Positions 33,085-42,459 of a DNA stretch of 64,000 nt are shown here, one piece after another. A program made the translations under genes and the position numbers. The stretch is from Symbiodinium natans (taxonomy: Eukaryota > Sar > Dinophyceae > Suessiales > Symbiodiniaceae): contig CAJNDS010001691.1 in assembly GCA_905221605.1 (NCBI GenBank), forward strand, positions 1 through 64,000. The letters are read 5' to 3'. Every line of letters begins with the position of its first letter. Position 1 is the stretch's first letter. The notes under the pieces were generated by a model. It had not been told where the DNA came from and did no database searches. It was given only the letters and a program-made list of their open reading frames with translations.

Positions 33085-33690
33085 CTAAAGCTTACGCAAG
33101 AAATCCGCGTCGCATGCGCGAAGTGGCTCTGGAGGATCACATATATAATGAATCCCGCCACGTGCATCTCCCCCCTGCGGATTCTCCGACGCAACATGTT
33201 TTGTCGCAGGGCTTGCGTCAGTTCGATGCACAACCGCAGTGGCATTGGAGGGTGATGCAAGGCTGTGGGCGTTGTCAGTGGCAGGGCTGTTTTCGATTTT
33301 CGACCAGGGCAGGGTTGTCGCTACGAGATGCGAGATAGCCACATCTGAGCTCAGATTAGTTGTCCGAATGCTGACTGGTGTCATGATGCTCCATTTCGTT
33401 GACTCTATGTCCACTTCTCGCAGGTAGAGTCGTTGTGTGTCGAGTTCAGGCTGTGTGCAAGATACAGGACCCCACCCGTAACCCCAGGAAACCTCGTTGA
33501 CATTAGTATTTTGGAGGCAGAAACCAAATTCCAAGCCATGGACCCACAGATGCTCATTGCCATGATCGAACTTGACAAAGTGGCTAAGCAATGCAGCAGA
33601 AAAGACGGCGCTACAACAAAACATGTTGAGCTTTGCAAAACCAGTGAGTTGGCAGCACTCATTCGCAAATTTCCTGACCTGCACAACCAC
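33085..33690 (-). pseudogene. Inward-reading frame in right arm, extending into retroelement DNA
   Basis: Minus-strand frame whose part inside the arm (33508-33085) matches the left-arm peptide (YLREVDIESTKWSIMTPVSI). The portion beyond 33508 is antisense to ORF1 and is meaningless. Confidence 0.35.
33509..33516. other. Right 8-bp target-site duplication TTTTGGAG
   Basis: Follows the CATTAGTA end of the foldback element; identical to 29193-29200. Confidence 0.9.
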
Positions 33691-34041
33691 TTCGTGATCA
33701 AATTCGTTGACCGACCTTCAAGCCGTGCACAAACAGGTCTTGCCAGGCGATCTCCCACACCGCATCCATCGCGAAAATCCAGCTCTTCAACCCGCAGAGC
33801 CAGATCCCGTGACAAAACCACCCGCTCCAGCTCACGAACCAGACGATCGTCCAAAGACAGGAGCTCTTCCAGGACTCGTGCTACAAGCAAGGGCAGACGG
33901 TCCGCATCTAGGCATTCTGATGGCGGAAAGTCAAAGGGCAAAGGTGGAAAATCGAAAGGTCGAGGTCGCGGGCGTGGATACGGACGAGGTGTAGGAAAAG
34001 GAGCCGGCAAGAAAGTCAAGTTTGCGAGCGGGCGCTCTTGA
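33517..34041 (+). CDS. Retroelement ORF1, C-terminal part (Arg/Ser- and Gly/Lys-rich)
   Basis: Continues the frame that stops at 29200: the codons TTG GAG on both sides of the insertion are in the same phase, so the uninterrupted ORF1 would have been 459 codons. This part begins with a short globular stretch, then becomes strongly basic: repeated RS/SR dipeptides (SRKSSSSTRRARSRDK) and a final GRGRGRGYGRGVGKG tail, typical of nucleic-acid binding. It ends at TGA 34039-34041, after which the same frame stays open into the reverse transcriptase ORF. Confidence 0.7.
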   Translation, partial: AETKFQAMDPQMLIAMIELDKVAKQCSRKDGATTKHVELCKTSELAALIRKFPDLHNHFVIKFVDRPSSRAQTGLARRSPTPHPSRKSSSSTRRARSRDKTTRSSSRTRRSSKDRSSSRTRATSKGRRSASRHSDGGKSKGKGGKSKGRGRGRGYGRGVGKGAGKKVKFASGRS

Positions 34042-34140
34042 CAAGCGCCCCCTCCCATTGATCCCAATCAGTGCAAGCGTAGAAGATGTAAAAGCTACTG
34101 GAATTCAGATCTGCAGTCAATCAACTTTGCCAAGTATTGC

Positions 34141-35940
34141 ATGAGTCGCTCTTTTCGTACCTCACTTGGGTCACTGTCTACCAGACTCTCAGGTGATTTT
34201 GTACATTCTCGCGTGCCCCCGAAATTCGAGATCCCTGACTTTGTCATGCTGTACCTCAACAAAGGCGGCAAGTTTGTCATGGATAAGCGTCATTGCGCGC
34301 TCCAAGATGTTCTCATCGGTATGGATCAGATGGCATTGAAGTTGCACAAGGTCAAATTCTTTGCTGACAGGCCTTATTTGGCTTCGACACGCAAGAAAAG
34401 CACTATTGCAACCTCTTCAGTTTGGCGCCCGCCGCCTGATACGGAAATCTCTGCATTCCTTCGCCATCTGCGTCGGGATGTAGTTTCTTCATTCGTGGAT
34501 TCGCCGCTGAGACGCAACTACATGTGGCTCGACTGTAAGGCAATTCAATGGCTGAAGCAGCACAAAAGTGAGATTGTGATCGCTGATGCAGATAAAGGTT
34601 TGGGTGACGTTTTGCTTCCTAGATCCTGGGTTAGTGCTGAACTTGATCGTTTGCTGCGTACTGGATTCCGCCGTCTCTCGGAGACTGAGTATGCCAGTGC
34701 TACTTTCGACGCACGCTGCACGATGGAATCGGCAACTCGCCAAATGGAAGCCTGTGGAGTTATCTCCACTTCGCAAGCCAGGTTTATCTGCAACGGCCTA
34801 TTTTCCAAGCGAGAAGGTTCTTTCCGTCTCACTGTCAAGCTTCACAAGTGCCCTATGGTTGGCCGCCCGATTTCCAACCTGTCACATAGTTGGATTGCTC
34901 CAGCCAGCCTCTTTCTTTGTGATATGCTTTCACCGTTGCAAAGAAGGCTGCCGCATGTTGTCTCAAGCAGTGATGAGTTTTTGCGAGCTCTTCCGCAAAA
35001 GGTCCCCATGGACTTCGAACTCGCCACGATCGACATCAAAAACCTCTACCCATCTATTCATACTGAGCACCTTTTGAAAGTGCTGCGCGATGACATCCTT
35101 GACTTCTATGATCACAATGCCAAAGCCAGGTACACTATCTGTGTTCTTGAGCTTGTGTTGCAAAACCAGTATATTTTGCATCGTGGTGAGTGCTACCAAG
35201 CATTTGGCATCGCCACTGGTGTACCGCCCGGTGTCTTCTTAGCCAACATCTATGTCGGCCACCTCGATGCTATCGTCCATCAAGAGCATGCTGATCATCT
35301 TGCTTTCTTCAAAACATTTGTTGATGACGCGGTATGTTGTGCTTCCAACATCAATGCCGTTCATGATTCTCTAAATTCTTGGCGTGGTGAGCTTGTTTGG
35401 GAAATCACAGGTCGTGGCGGTCGGATACGGAAAGGCGAACCTTCTGTTGCCTTCCTCGACGTTCAGCTGTCCCACTGCAATGGGGTTATGCACTGGGCTG
35501 CTTTCCGTAAGCCATTGAACAGATACCTGTATCTACCCAAAGCTAGCTGCCATCCCAGTTCGGTTTCAAGCAGCATCATTCGTGGTGAAACTTATCGCAT
35601 GTGGAGAATCAACAAATCCCGATGTGATTTATTGGCAAATCTACAGTTCTTCGCTCGACGACTGGCGATGAGAGGTTATGCGTTCCAAGACACGTGGGCC
35701 ACCATTTGCAAAACCCTGGCTAAACTCGAAGCCAGTGGACGGTCTTGCAACACCGAGCACAGAAAGTTCTTTCTAGTACTGAAGTACAGTAGTTCTGTTC
35801 CCGCAAAAGTCCTGAAGAGTTGCTTCAGCAAACATGCTCGGGCGCTCAAAGGCATTTTCAAACATGATGTTTCTCTGCACTTGGCATTTACTGTACAGCG
35901 AAATGCGTTTAGACTGCATTATCATGACAATTGGAGGTAG
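34141..35940 (+). CDS. Penelope-like reverse transcriptase, 599 residues
   Basis: Family features in order: VIADADKGLGDVLL (the ADKG motif), LTVKLHKCPMVGRPIS (the K-x-HK..RPI motif), ATIDIKNLYPSI (RT motif A, catalytic Asp), ATGVPPGVFLANIY (motif B region), FVDDAV (motif C, catalytic Asp pair), VAFLDVQL, then NRYLYLPKASCHPSSV and IIRGETYRMWRINKS, the thumb/RT(C) region typical of Penelope-like elements. It would copy element RNA into DNA at a target 3' end. No GIY-YIG domain follows; the protein ends soon after the thumb (HYHDNWR). All catalytic residues are present and the frame is intact, so it may be functional. It starts at the first ATG after 33 open codons in frame with ORF1; the true start could be upstream if the TGA is read through. 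Confidence 0.9.
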   Translation: MSRSFRTSLGSLSTRLSGDFVHSRVPPKFEIPDFVMLYLNKGGKFVMDKRHCALQDVLIGMDQMALKLHKVKFFADRPYLASTRKKSTIATSSVWRPPPDTEISAFLRHLRRDVVSSFVDSPLRRNYMWLDCKAIQWLKQHKSEIVIADADKGLGDVLLPRSWVSAELDRLLRTGFRRLSETEYASATFDARCTMESATRQMEACGVISTSQARFICNGLFSKREGSFRLTVKLHKCPMVGRPISNLSHSWIAPASLFLCDMLSPLQRRLPHVVSSSDEFLRALPQKVPMDFELATIDIKNLYPSIHTEHLLKVLRDDILDFYDHNAKARYTICVLELVLQNQYILHRGECYQAFGIATGVPPGVFLANIYVGHLDAIVHQEHADHLAFFKTFVDDAVCCASNINAVHDSLNSWRGELVWEITGRGGRIRKGEPSVAFLDVQLSHCNGVMHWAAFRKPLNRYLYLPKASCHPSSVSSSIIRGETYRMWRINKSRCDLLANLQFFARRLAMRGYAFQDTWATICKTLAKLEASGRSCNTEHRKFFLVLKYSSSVPAKVLKSCFSKHARALKGIFKHDVSLHLAFTVQRNAFRLHYHDNWR

Positions 35941-35975
35941 CACCTCTACACTGAAAGGGTGGTGGGAGGGTCAGT

Positions 35976-36146
35976 GTTTTTATAAAAACAATTCACAAGC
36001 AGCCAACATCGCCTTTGCTATGCAGGCATTTGGCCATCAGGGGAGGGTTGAACAAGGCTTGATGCCGAAACCGGTACTCGTGAAGCCCCTGTAGCTGAAA
36101 AAAGCCTGCTGGCTGTCCGCGGCTTGACAATCCTATCTAGTGAAGT
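35976..36146 (+). repeat. Right 171-bp terminal direct repeat
   Basis: Copy of 28147-28317 with no difference seen; begins 36 bp after the RT stop codon. Confidence 0.85.
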
Positions 36147-36149
36147 ATT

Positions 36150-36930
36150 GTGGATTTAGGTACCCCAAAGCCCTATTTAGTATGGTTTTTGGTAGGGCTT
36201 GGATCTACCTTAAGGCCTGAAGCCCAAAAGTCTGAACTCGCGAACATTCGTATTTCCAGTCACAACTGCGAATGGTATGTGGTCCGAAGTTGCTGCGTTA
36301 CTGCCTATGAAATAACAGACAACTCCAAAATGCGGTGTTTTGTAACAATTCGAAAGGCTGGATAGCTCGAACATGTTGTGTTTTGTAGCATCCGCTGCGC
36401 GATTGACAATGCGAACTTGCGGCTTCTTACACAATTCGAACTCTCTTGACAGCTCGGAATACTGCATATTACAGTGATGATACCAGTGGCTTTGGTAGCG
36501 GTCGATGTAGCTGTAGTAACCGCAGTAGCCGCGGTAACAGTCGCAAAAGCAGTAAGAGCTCTTGTTTGATAGCGTGCTTTCCTCCTGTTTCGCTGCGGGA
36601 GACCGGCAGCATTGCGAGTGGCAGCATGCATGGTACGAAAGGATCATGGGACGCAAGGATCACAGGAGCAAAGGGCCAAGGGGGGAGCCAGCTCTTTCCG
36701 AGGAGTTGCACTGCTCTCTTGTTATTTGGCGAATATGGCCCCTCACACCCCTCTAGGGGAGCATTTGCTTATTACGGACCCCCCAAATCGTTTTTTTTAA
36801 TTTTTGTAGGGTTCTTAAGCAATTGGTAGTAGGTCCCTTGATACACCAGCACTGGGGCCGAGGGCCCTTAACAGCGCCATCGTCTAGGAAGGCCGATTGT
36901 CGCACAGGGCCTGCGGCAGCTTCGAGATTG
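36150..36930. other. No convincing gene
   Basis: Overlapping open frames of up to 148 codons occur on both strands (36210-36656 and 36446-36829), but no frame is clearly coding. A decayed family C hairpin is at 36763-36830 (GCATTTGCTTATTACGGACC / GTTCTTAAGCAATTGGTAG). A minus segment at about 36912-36860 (EAAAGPVRQSAFLDDGA) may be an exon of copy 1. Confidence 0.35.
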
Positions 36931-37130
36931 AGGGCATATAGGGGGTTTAGGGTTTAGGGTTTGGGTTTGGGGTTTAGGGTTTAGGGTTTAGGGTCTAGGG
37001 GGCATGACTCATGATGCGGTCCGGTTGGGGGCAGGCGGATAGGGGGAGAGGGCGAAGACAAGAGTTTGTTGGAGAGTGATGCGTGATGAGCACATATGTG
37101 GTTTGTCTGATTCGGCATTGCTCGGCGCAG

Positions 37131-37242
37131 GTAATATAGGGCCTTGAGAACCAGAATGGTGTTTTTGGGGGTTACTATGGCATCAGTATATAGGGACCTT
37201 AAGGGAATATTACTAGTAAGTATTCCGACCCCTATATTGCTT
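37131..37242. mobile_element. Hairpin element, family E
   Basis: The ends GTAATATAGGG and CCCCTATATTGC, with the shared core TTTTTGGGGGTTACTATGGC...AAGGGAATATTAC, match 54611-54718. Confidence 0.55.
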
Positions 37243-37405
37243 GGTGTCAGGGTCAGAGACAGCCCACCCGACATCATCGCCGACAAGGCAGATCAACCCC
37301 GACCCCGAAGCTTACGCGACACCCGAAACCTGTAGGGTTTAGGGTTTAGGTTTTGGGCTTAGGGCTTAGGGTTTAGGGTTTGGGGTAGAACCCTCCGGCA
37401 GTCAC

Positions 37406-40400
37406 CTTTGTTGCTGTACAGCGCTCGGTGGAAGTCTTCGAGAATCCGCGGATTGCTGTCATAGATCTTATTCATCTCCTTCAGATTGTCTTCCTCAGCC
37501 AAGTTGTTTCGCGTATAATTAGGGTTTAGGGTTTAGGGTTTGGGGTTTAGGGTTTAGGGCTGGGAGGCCCTTTGGGGTCTCCAATTTTAAGGTTTAGGGA
37601 GACCCACCTACTCAAGAGCCGGCAAAGCAACAAGTCGCCGTCGGTTGCCCCACGGGGTGCTTTCAGTAGATGTTTCTGTGCCAAGCGTGGATATATACAT
37701 GTACAACTCAAAGGAACCAAAGCCCTCAGACCTCCTCCCGACTTACCCCCTCATAGATTATTTATAGGGTTCTTAAGGAAGGGGGGTTCGTGTGTAACCC
37801 AAGGGCCCCTAGATCCCCCCACTACTCCCTCAGGCTCCCGAAGCTTCCCCTAAGGTTTCCTAGTTACCCTAACCCCGCAAGAACCCACCTCCCTTAAGGA
37901 CTAAACCCTAAACCCTAAACCCTAAACCCTAAACCCTAAACCCTAAACCCCCCCCAAACCCCTTAAGAGCCCTAGAAATTCATGGCCGGGTTTCCAGGGT
38001 GTTCCGAAGTTCCTGCTGCTCCGTGATGCTCTTCTTCTTGCTCTCGAGCATCGCCTCTTTTCGGGAGGGTTCGTTGCGGTTTAGGGTTTAGGGTTTAGGG
38101 AGGTTTAGGGTTTAGGGTTTGGAGTTTGGGGTTTGTGGTTTGGGGTTCTCAGAACGCCGGAATTCCGAAAAGTTCCGCTTCGTGGAAATGGGCTCTGAAC
38201 GTCCGAGTTCTCAGGGCTCATGGCCTGAGGGCTTTAGGATTTGATTCTTGGAGTTCAGGTTTTCCAGTGGAGTTGCGGTTTGCGGTTTGCGGTTTAGGGT
38301 TTAGGGTTTAGGGTTTAGGGTTTAGGGTTCAGGGTATAGGGTATAGGGTTTAGGGGCCTTGAGGGCTGAAGCGAGCTGAGAGGGCTTGCGGTTCGAGGTC
38401 TTGGACTTGGGGTTCGGTTTAGGGTTTAGGGTTTAGGGTTTAGGGTTTAGGGTTTAGGGTTTAGGGTTTAGGGTTTAGGGTTTAGGGTTTAGGGTTTAGG
38501 GTTTAGGGTTTATAGGGTTTACAGGGAAAAGGCAGCCCCGTCACTTGTGCCCACGCGATCGCGGTCACTTGTGCCCACGCGGTTTCGGGTCACTTGCGCC
38601 CACGTACCCCGTCACTTGTGCCCACGTACCCCGTCACTTGTGCCCACGTACCCCGTCACTTGTGCCCACGTTTCTGGGGGGGTGGGGGGGTGGGGAGGGG
38701 GGGGGGGATAAGAATAAGCTTGTTTGAGGCGGTCAACACAACCACATCCAGTCAACCACATCCAGTCCCAACGGGTGAGGAGGAGGGGGGGGGAGGGGAG
38801 GGGGGGGACAAGAATAACATCCAGTCACCCGCCCTGCAACGGGCGGGGGGGAGGGGAGGGGGGGGGGATAAGAATAAGCTTGTTTGACGCCGGTCACCCG
38901 CCCTGGGGGGGGCAACACAACCACATCCAGTCAACCACATCCAGTCCCAACGGGTGAGGAGGGGGGAGGGGGGGGGAGGGGAAAAAGCTTGTTTGACGCG
39001 CTCAACACAACCGCATCCAGTCACCCGCCCTGCAACGGGGGGAGGGGGGGGGGGGAAGGGGGGGGGATAAGAATAAGCTTGTTTGACGCCACACACCACA
39101 CCCAGTCACCCGCCCTGGAAACGGGTGAGGGGAGGGGGGATGGGGGGGGGGGGGTTTCGAGGGGCAAAAACGACTGTTGTTGACCAACGCGCCCTGCACG
39201 GTCAGCCGCAGGGGGAGCCCTGCACGGTCAGCCGCAGTGCTTGGGAGGGGGTGGAGGGGGAAGGGGGCGAGGGGGGGCTTGGGCGGGCTAGGCGTCTACA
39301 GACATCTGACCCAAGGGGAGCCTTCCACGCAAGGCCTCAGGTCAGTTGTTTCTGGGTCCAGGGTTCGGGTTTGGAGGGGTAAAAAAACGACTGTTGTTGC
39401 CCGATAAGGTCTTGGAATTCGGGGCTGGAGGCCTTGGGACTTTAGGGACAAAGAGTTCTGCGGTTTCAGGTTACTTAAGTTGGTCTCTATTCAGGCTTCC
39501 AAGCTTAGGTCTCTGGGGGTCTCATATTATATAGGGTGACATTGATGAGTACATGTTTTGATAGCGATGCTCATGATGTTGGAGCCAGCCCACCCCTGTC
39601 GGGAAAATGAAACGGGCAACCTGAGAAAACTGCGTCCACTTGAATGGGGTGACAGGTGGCAGGGGCAGAGAGCCTGCCGGATGTGGCAGGGACGCGACTT
39701 TTCAACCGACAAACACCTCATCCTGTGGCCCTGCCATATTTTAAGACCGAAAGGTGGGCACAAGTGACAGGTCTGCGTTTTGGCGGGAGGTGGCCCAAAG
39801 TGCGGCCCTGCTGTGATTTGAGGCACGTACGCGGGCACAAGTGACCCGCGTAAGGCGGGCACAACTGACCAGCCTAAAGCGGGCACAAGCGACCGGTCTG
39901 CCTACAGGGTTTGCCTTGAGGGCCTTGAGGTTTCTGGTTGTGCGCTCTCACAAGCACTTGGGGGTTTACGATCCTAGGGGTACTTTCTTGGGGTCCTTAA
40001 TACGAAAAGATCCTACTATTTGGGGGTCTGTATCGGGGTCCCCTATTTGGTAAACACCCACTTAGGGTTTGGGGTTCGAGCTGCGGCCACCAGCTCTGCA
40101 CTCGCATTTTAGAGATTTTGGGCTTTCATGAACTACCATTCGCTTAAGAACCGCCAAACTAGAAAAACAGTAATCCCTATTTTGCCCCTATAAGGAAGAA
40201 CAAATGTTGCTTTTTTTTTTTTGGGGGGGGGGGGGGGAGTTCTTAAGAGCATGTTGGTGAAAGGAACTCCTGAGCTCAGTGCGGTGTTCATTGACTTCTC
40301 CCATTCCTGCCGCAGAACTTGACAGATCTGACCCGTAGGATGCATGAATTCATGGGTATAGGGTTTAGGGTTTAGGGTTCAGGGTTCAGGGTTTAGGGGT

Positions 40401-40762
40401 CATCATGCCTAGAATCTCCAAGCAGACAAGCAAACGGTTGCTACTTTCTGCTGCGCAGAGACCCAAATCTAAAAGATTCTTTGTTACGCTCGAAACAGCA
40501 GATGTCGACGGAGTCAATATGCGCCATTCTGTCCAGGCTAGCTTACCCTCAACACTCTTCCCGTTTTAGGGCCCTAGAGACGCGATGCCCTCTTCAACCA
40601 ACAGCAACAAGTCGCAGGGTGTTTGGGACACTAAACCTGGAACCCTAAACCCTAAACCCTAAACCCTAAACCCTAAACCCTTGGAGCCAGGTGTCCTTTC
40701 TCATGGCGGGAGTCTGCGCCATCATGTCCTGGACGACGGGATGCAGCCGCTTGAAGAGGGTC
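37406..40762 (-). CDS. Unrecognised multi-exon gene, copy 1 of a paralogous pair
   Basis: Exons on the minus strand: 40762-40679 (TLFKRLHPVVQDMMAQTPAM, continuing RKDTWL), 40306-40270 (EWEKSMNTALSS), 38054-38013 (AMLESKKKSITEQQ) and 37498-37406 (AEEDNLKEMNKIYDSNPRIL, continuing EDFHRAL, then GTGACT). Order and peptide sequences match copy 2 at 27.3-23.2 kb. The first and last exons here are continuous where copy 2 has introns. The first exon ends G|GTTTAG, where the donor is part of a telomeric repeat. The acceptor of the 37498 exon is not obvious, so this copy could be damaged. The large third intron contains the G-rich array. Function unknown. Confidence 0.6.
38419..38520 (+). repeat. TTTAGGG tract
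   Basis: About 14 units, preceded by shorter tracts at 38084-38118 and 38294-38358. Confidence 0.95.
38540..38670 (+). repeat. 22-bp tandem repeat containing GTCACTTGTGCCC
   Basis: Six copies start near 38540, 38563, 38589, 38611, 38633 and 38655. The last units read GTCACTTGTGCCCACGTACC. The same 13-mer recurs inverted at 39756-39895. Confidence 0.9.
38676..39160 (+). repeat. G-rich tandem array with AAGAATAAGCTTGTTTGACG units
   Basis: Five degenerate units of about 85-130 bp. Each combines a G-run block (6-10 G repeated), GATAAGAATAAGCTTGTTTG and CATCCAGTCACCCGCCCTGC or CAACCACATCCAGTC. There are many adjacent G-runs on the plus strand, so quadruplex potential is high. The open frames here are low complexity. 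Confidence 0.85.
39756..39895 (-). repeat. Inverted copies of the GTCACTTGTGCCC motif
   Basis: GGGCACAAGTGAC at 39756 and 39833, with variants GGGCACAACTGACC (39857) and GGGCACAAGCGACC (39880). Confidence 0.75.
39961..40060. mobile_element. Small element, family D
   Basis: GGGGTTTACGATCCTAGGGG...CCTACTATTTGGGGGTC...GGTCCCCTATTTGGTAAAC. Confidence 0.65.
40133..40250. mobile_element. Hairpin element, family C
   Basis: CTACCATTCGCTTAAGAACC / GAGTTCTTAAGAGC with a T12/G17 homopolymer in the right arm and the shared core AATCCCTATTTTGCCCCTAT. Confidence 0.7.
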
Positions 40763-41070
40763 CTGGCAGAAGGGTTTAGGGTTTAGGGTTTAGGGTTTAG
40801 GGTTTAGGGTCCACCACCACAGCCGCCTGCATCTGGTACTAGCGGCCCCTCACCCTACATTCCAGAAGCATAACACATCCACCCTGAACCCTGAACCCTA
40901 AACCCTAAACCCTGAACCCTAAACCCTAAACCCTAAACCCTCTTCGTTCTCATGATCCTCAACCCCCCCAAAGCCCTTCTATGCCTGTCTTGCTGCGAGC
41001 CGAGGTGCGCGGTCGTGACTCCCTCCCACGGGCTCTTGGGTGGCTCCAGCGGTCCTGGGATGTAGAGTGG

Positions 41071-41160
41071 GGTTTAGGGTTTAGGGTTTAGGGTTTAGGG
41101 TTTAGGGTTTAGGGTTTAGGGTTTAGGGTTTAGGGTTTAGGGTTTAAGGTTTAGGGTTTC
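41071..41160 (+). repeat. TTTAGGG tract
   Basis: About 12 units, grading into GGGGTT-rich variants to 41235. Confidence 0.95.
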
Positions 41161-41587
41161 GGGTTTCGGGGTTGGGGGTTCGGGGTTCGGGGTTAGGGGG
41201 GTTTGGGGGGTTTGGGGTTTGGGGTTTGGGGTCTAGGGGGGTGTACGGCGGGGCGTACAGTGGGGCTTCAGAGGCTTCAGGTGGCATACTGAATGCCTAT
41301 GCGCGGGGGTCGCCTTCAGCATACACAGTTTGAGTCACCTAAACCCTAAACCCGAAACCCTAAACCCTAAACCCTAAACCCTCATGCCAGCTCCTGCTCC
41401 TTGCTTCCGCTGTGTTCCTGTCTTCTGAACTCCTCCAAACCTTAACGCACCGAAACAATAAACCCTAGCTAAACCATAAACCCTAAAGCCTAGACCCTAA
41501 CCCTAAGCCCTAAACCCGAACCCCTGACCTAAGCTGACAGCCTTAGAAGTCTTACACTTGAAGACCTAAAGCCGAAGCCCAAGTCAC

Positions 41588-42376
41588 CTTCGCCTACAGC
41601 ATTGACTTGAGACGCGACTCCATCTGACGTGAAGGCCGTCAGCAGTGTCTGCACAAGGCCTAAGCCACAGTCCAAGAAGCCGGTTCGGAGGTAAGGGGCC
41701 ATTACAAGGACTACCCAGCTTGCCAGACTCTGAAGCAATCTCGCATACCCGACCTTAACCTCCGAAGCTCCATGATTGCCTTGAACCCTGGAAGTCTAAG
41801 CAGCCATGAACCCTGCAACCTGAGCAAGCTCCAGGGTGGCTACCTTTTGTCATCTTCTTCTTGGCCTGCCTCGCCTGCGACGCGTTGGGTTAGGGTTTTG
41901 AAAGTAGGCTGTCCAGGTTTCCGCTTCAGAGTCAAGGTTCGAACTTCGTTTCAAGTTTTGGCGCTGATTACGTGGAATCTGGAAACCCCCAACCCTAAAC
42001 CAAAAACCCTAAACTGCTGTTTGCTTTAGAACCCACCAAAAAATGCAGAAATCTAATCCGTGTACTACCCTTTTAAGGAAGAATGTGTTGGGGTGGTCCT
42101 TAAGCAAATAGAGGTACGTTACATCTCCATGTTCATGCTCTTCCGTGCTCAGCGCCAGCGTCCGCAAAGGCGCCGAGCCCTAGTCAAGTCACCGGAAGCA
42201 CTCGGGGTGTAGTCTGTAACAGTTGAACACACTCTAGAAACCGTCAGAGCAGGCAGGCCCCCCCAAAGCGCAAACCTGGCGACAGAAAACACGACCCTGG
42301 ACTACAGACCCTGGAGCCCCCTCAAGCCCACCCTTCGAAAACATAGCAAGCTGCCATACCAAACGCCCCTCCAAGC
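41588..42376 (-). CDS. Two exons of an unrecognised, partly hydrophobic protein
   Basis: Exon 42376-42276 lies between AAG and a GTTTGC donor and encodes LEGRLVWQLAMFSKGG and GRVFCRQ. Exon 41729-41588 lies between CTTCAG and GTGACT and encodes SLASWVVLVMAPYLRTGFLD and GLVQTLLTAFTSDG. The first ends and the second begins on a codon boundary, so they can be joined directly across a 546-nt GT-AG intron that carries a family C element (42018-42113). The hydrophobic stretch could be a membrane segment. No family is recognised. It may be the 5' part of the copy 1 gene, although the next exon's phase does not match directly. Confidence 0.5.
42018..42113. mobile_element. Hairpin element, family C
   Basis: TGTTTGCTTTAGAACCCACC / GGGTGGTCCTTAAGCAAATA, with the core CCTTTTAAGGAAGAA. 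It lies in an inferred intron. Confidence 0.6.
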
Positions 42377-42459
42377 CTTGAAGCAGACGAAGCCCAGTGA
42401 ACAACAAAAACCAAAACCGCAAGCATGCGCATGCTCATGCGCCCTAAACCCTAAACCCT

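Larger units (their letters stand above)
29201..33508. mobile_element. 4.3-kb foldback transposon with about 1.9-kb inverted arms
   Basis: The termini are TACTAATGTCAACGAGG... and its reverse complement, with the first 30 bp identical. Arms run 29201 to about 31190 and about 31625 to 33508, diverged to roughly 75-90 percent identity with indels. A central region of about 430 bp lies between them. It is flanked by 8-bp target duplications. Long inverted arms with an 8-bp duplication fit foldback or Mutator-like non-autonomous elements, or hAT by duplication length; there is no recognisable transposase, so the superfamily is open. Confidence 0.85.
28147..36146 (+). mobile_element. Penelope-like retroelement (with a nested 4.3-kb insertion)
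   Basis: The element is bounded by identical 171-bp direct repeats (28147-28317 and 35976-36146). It carries an ORF1 (split) and a reverse transcriptase ORF. Without the nested element and one 8-bp target copy it would be about 3.7 kb, a usual Penelope-like size. The RT lacks a C-terminal GIY-YIG endonuclease, as in the endonuclease-less Penelope-like elements (such as Athena and Coprina) known to use telomeric ends in other eukaryotes. A possible 4-bp flanking repeat ATTG is ambiguous. The identical terminal repeats suggest recent insertion. Confidence 0.8.
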
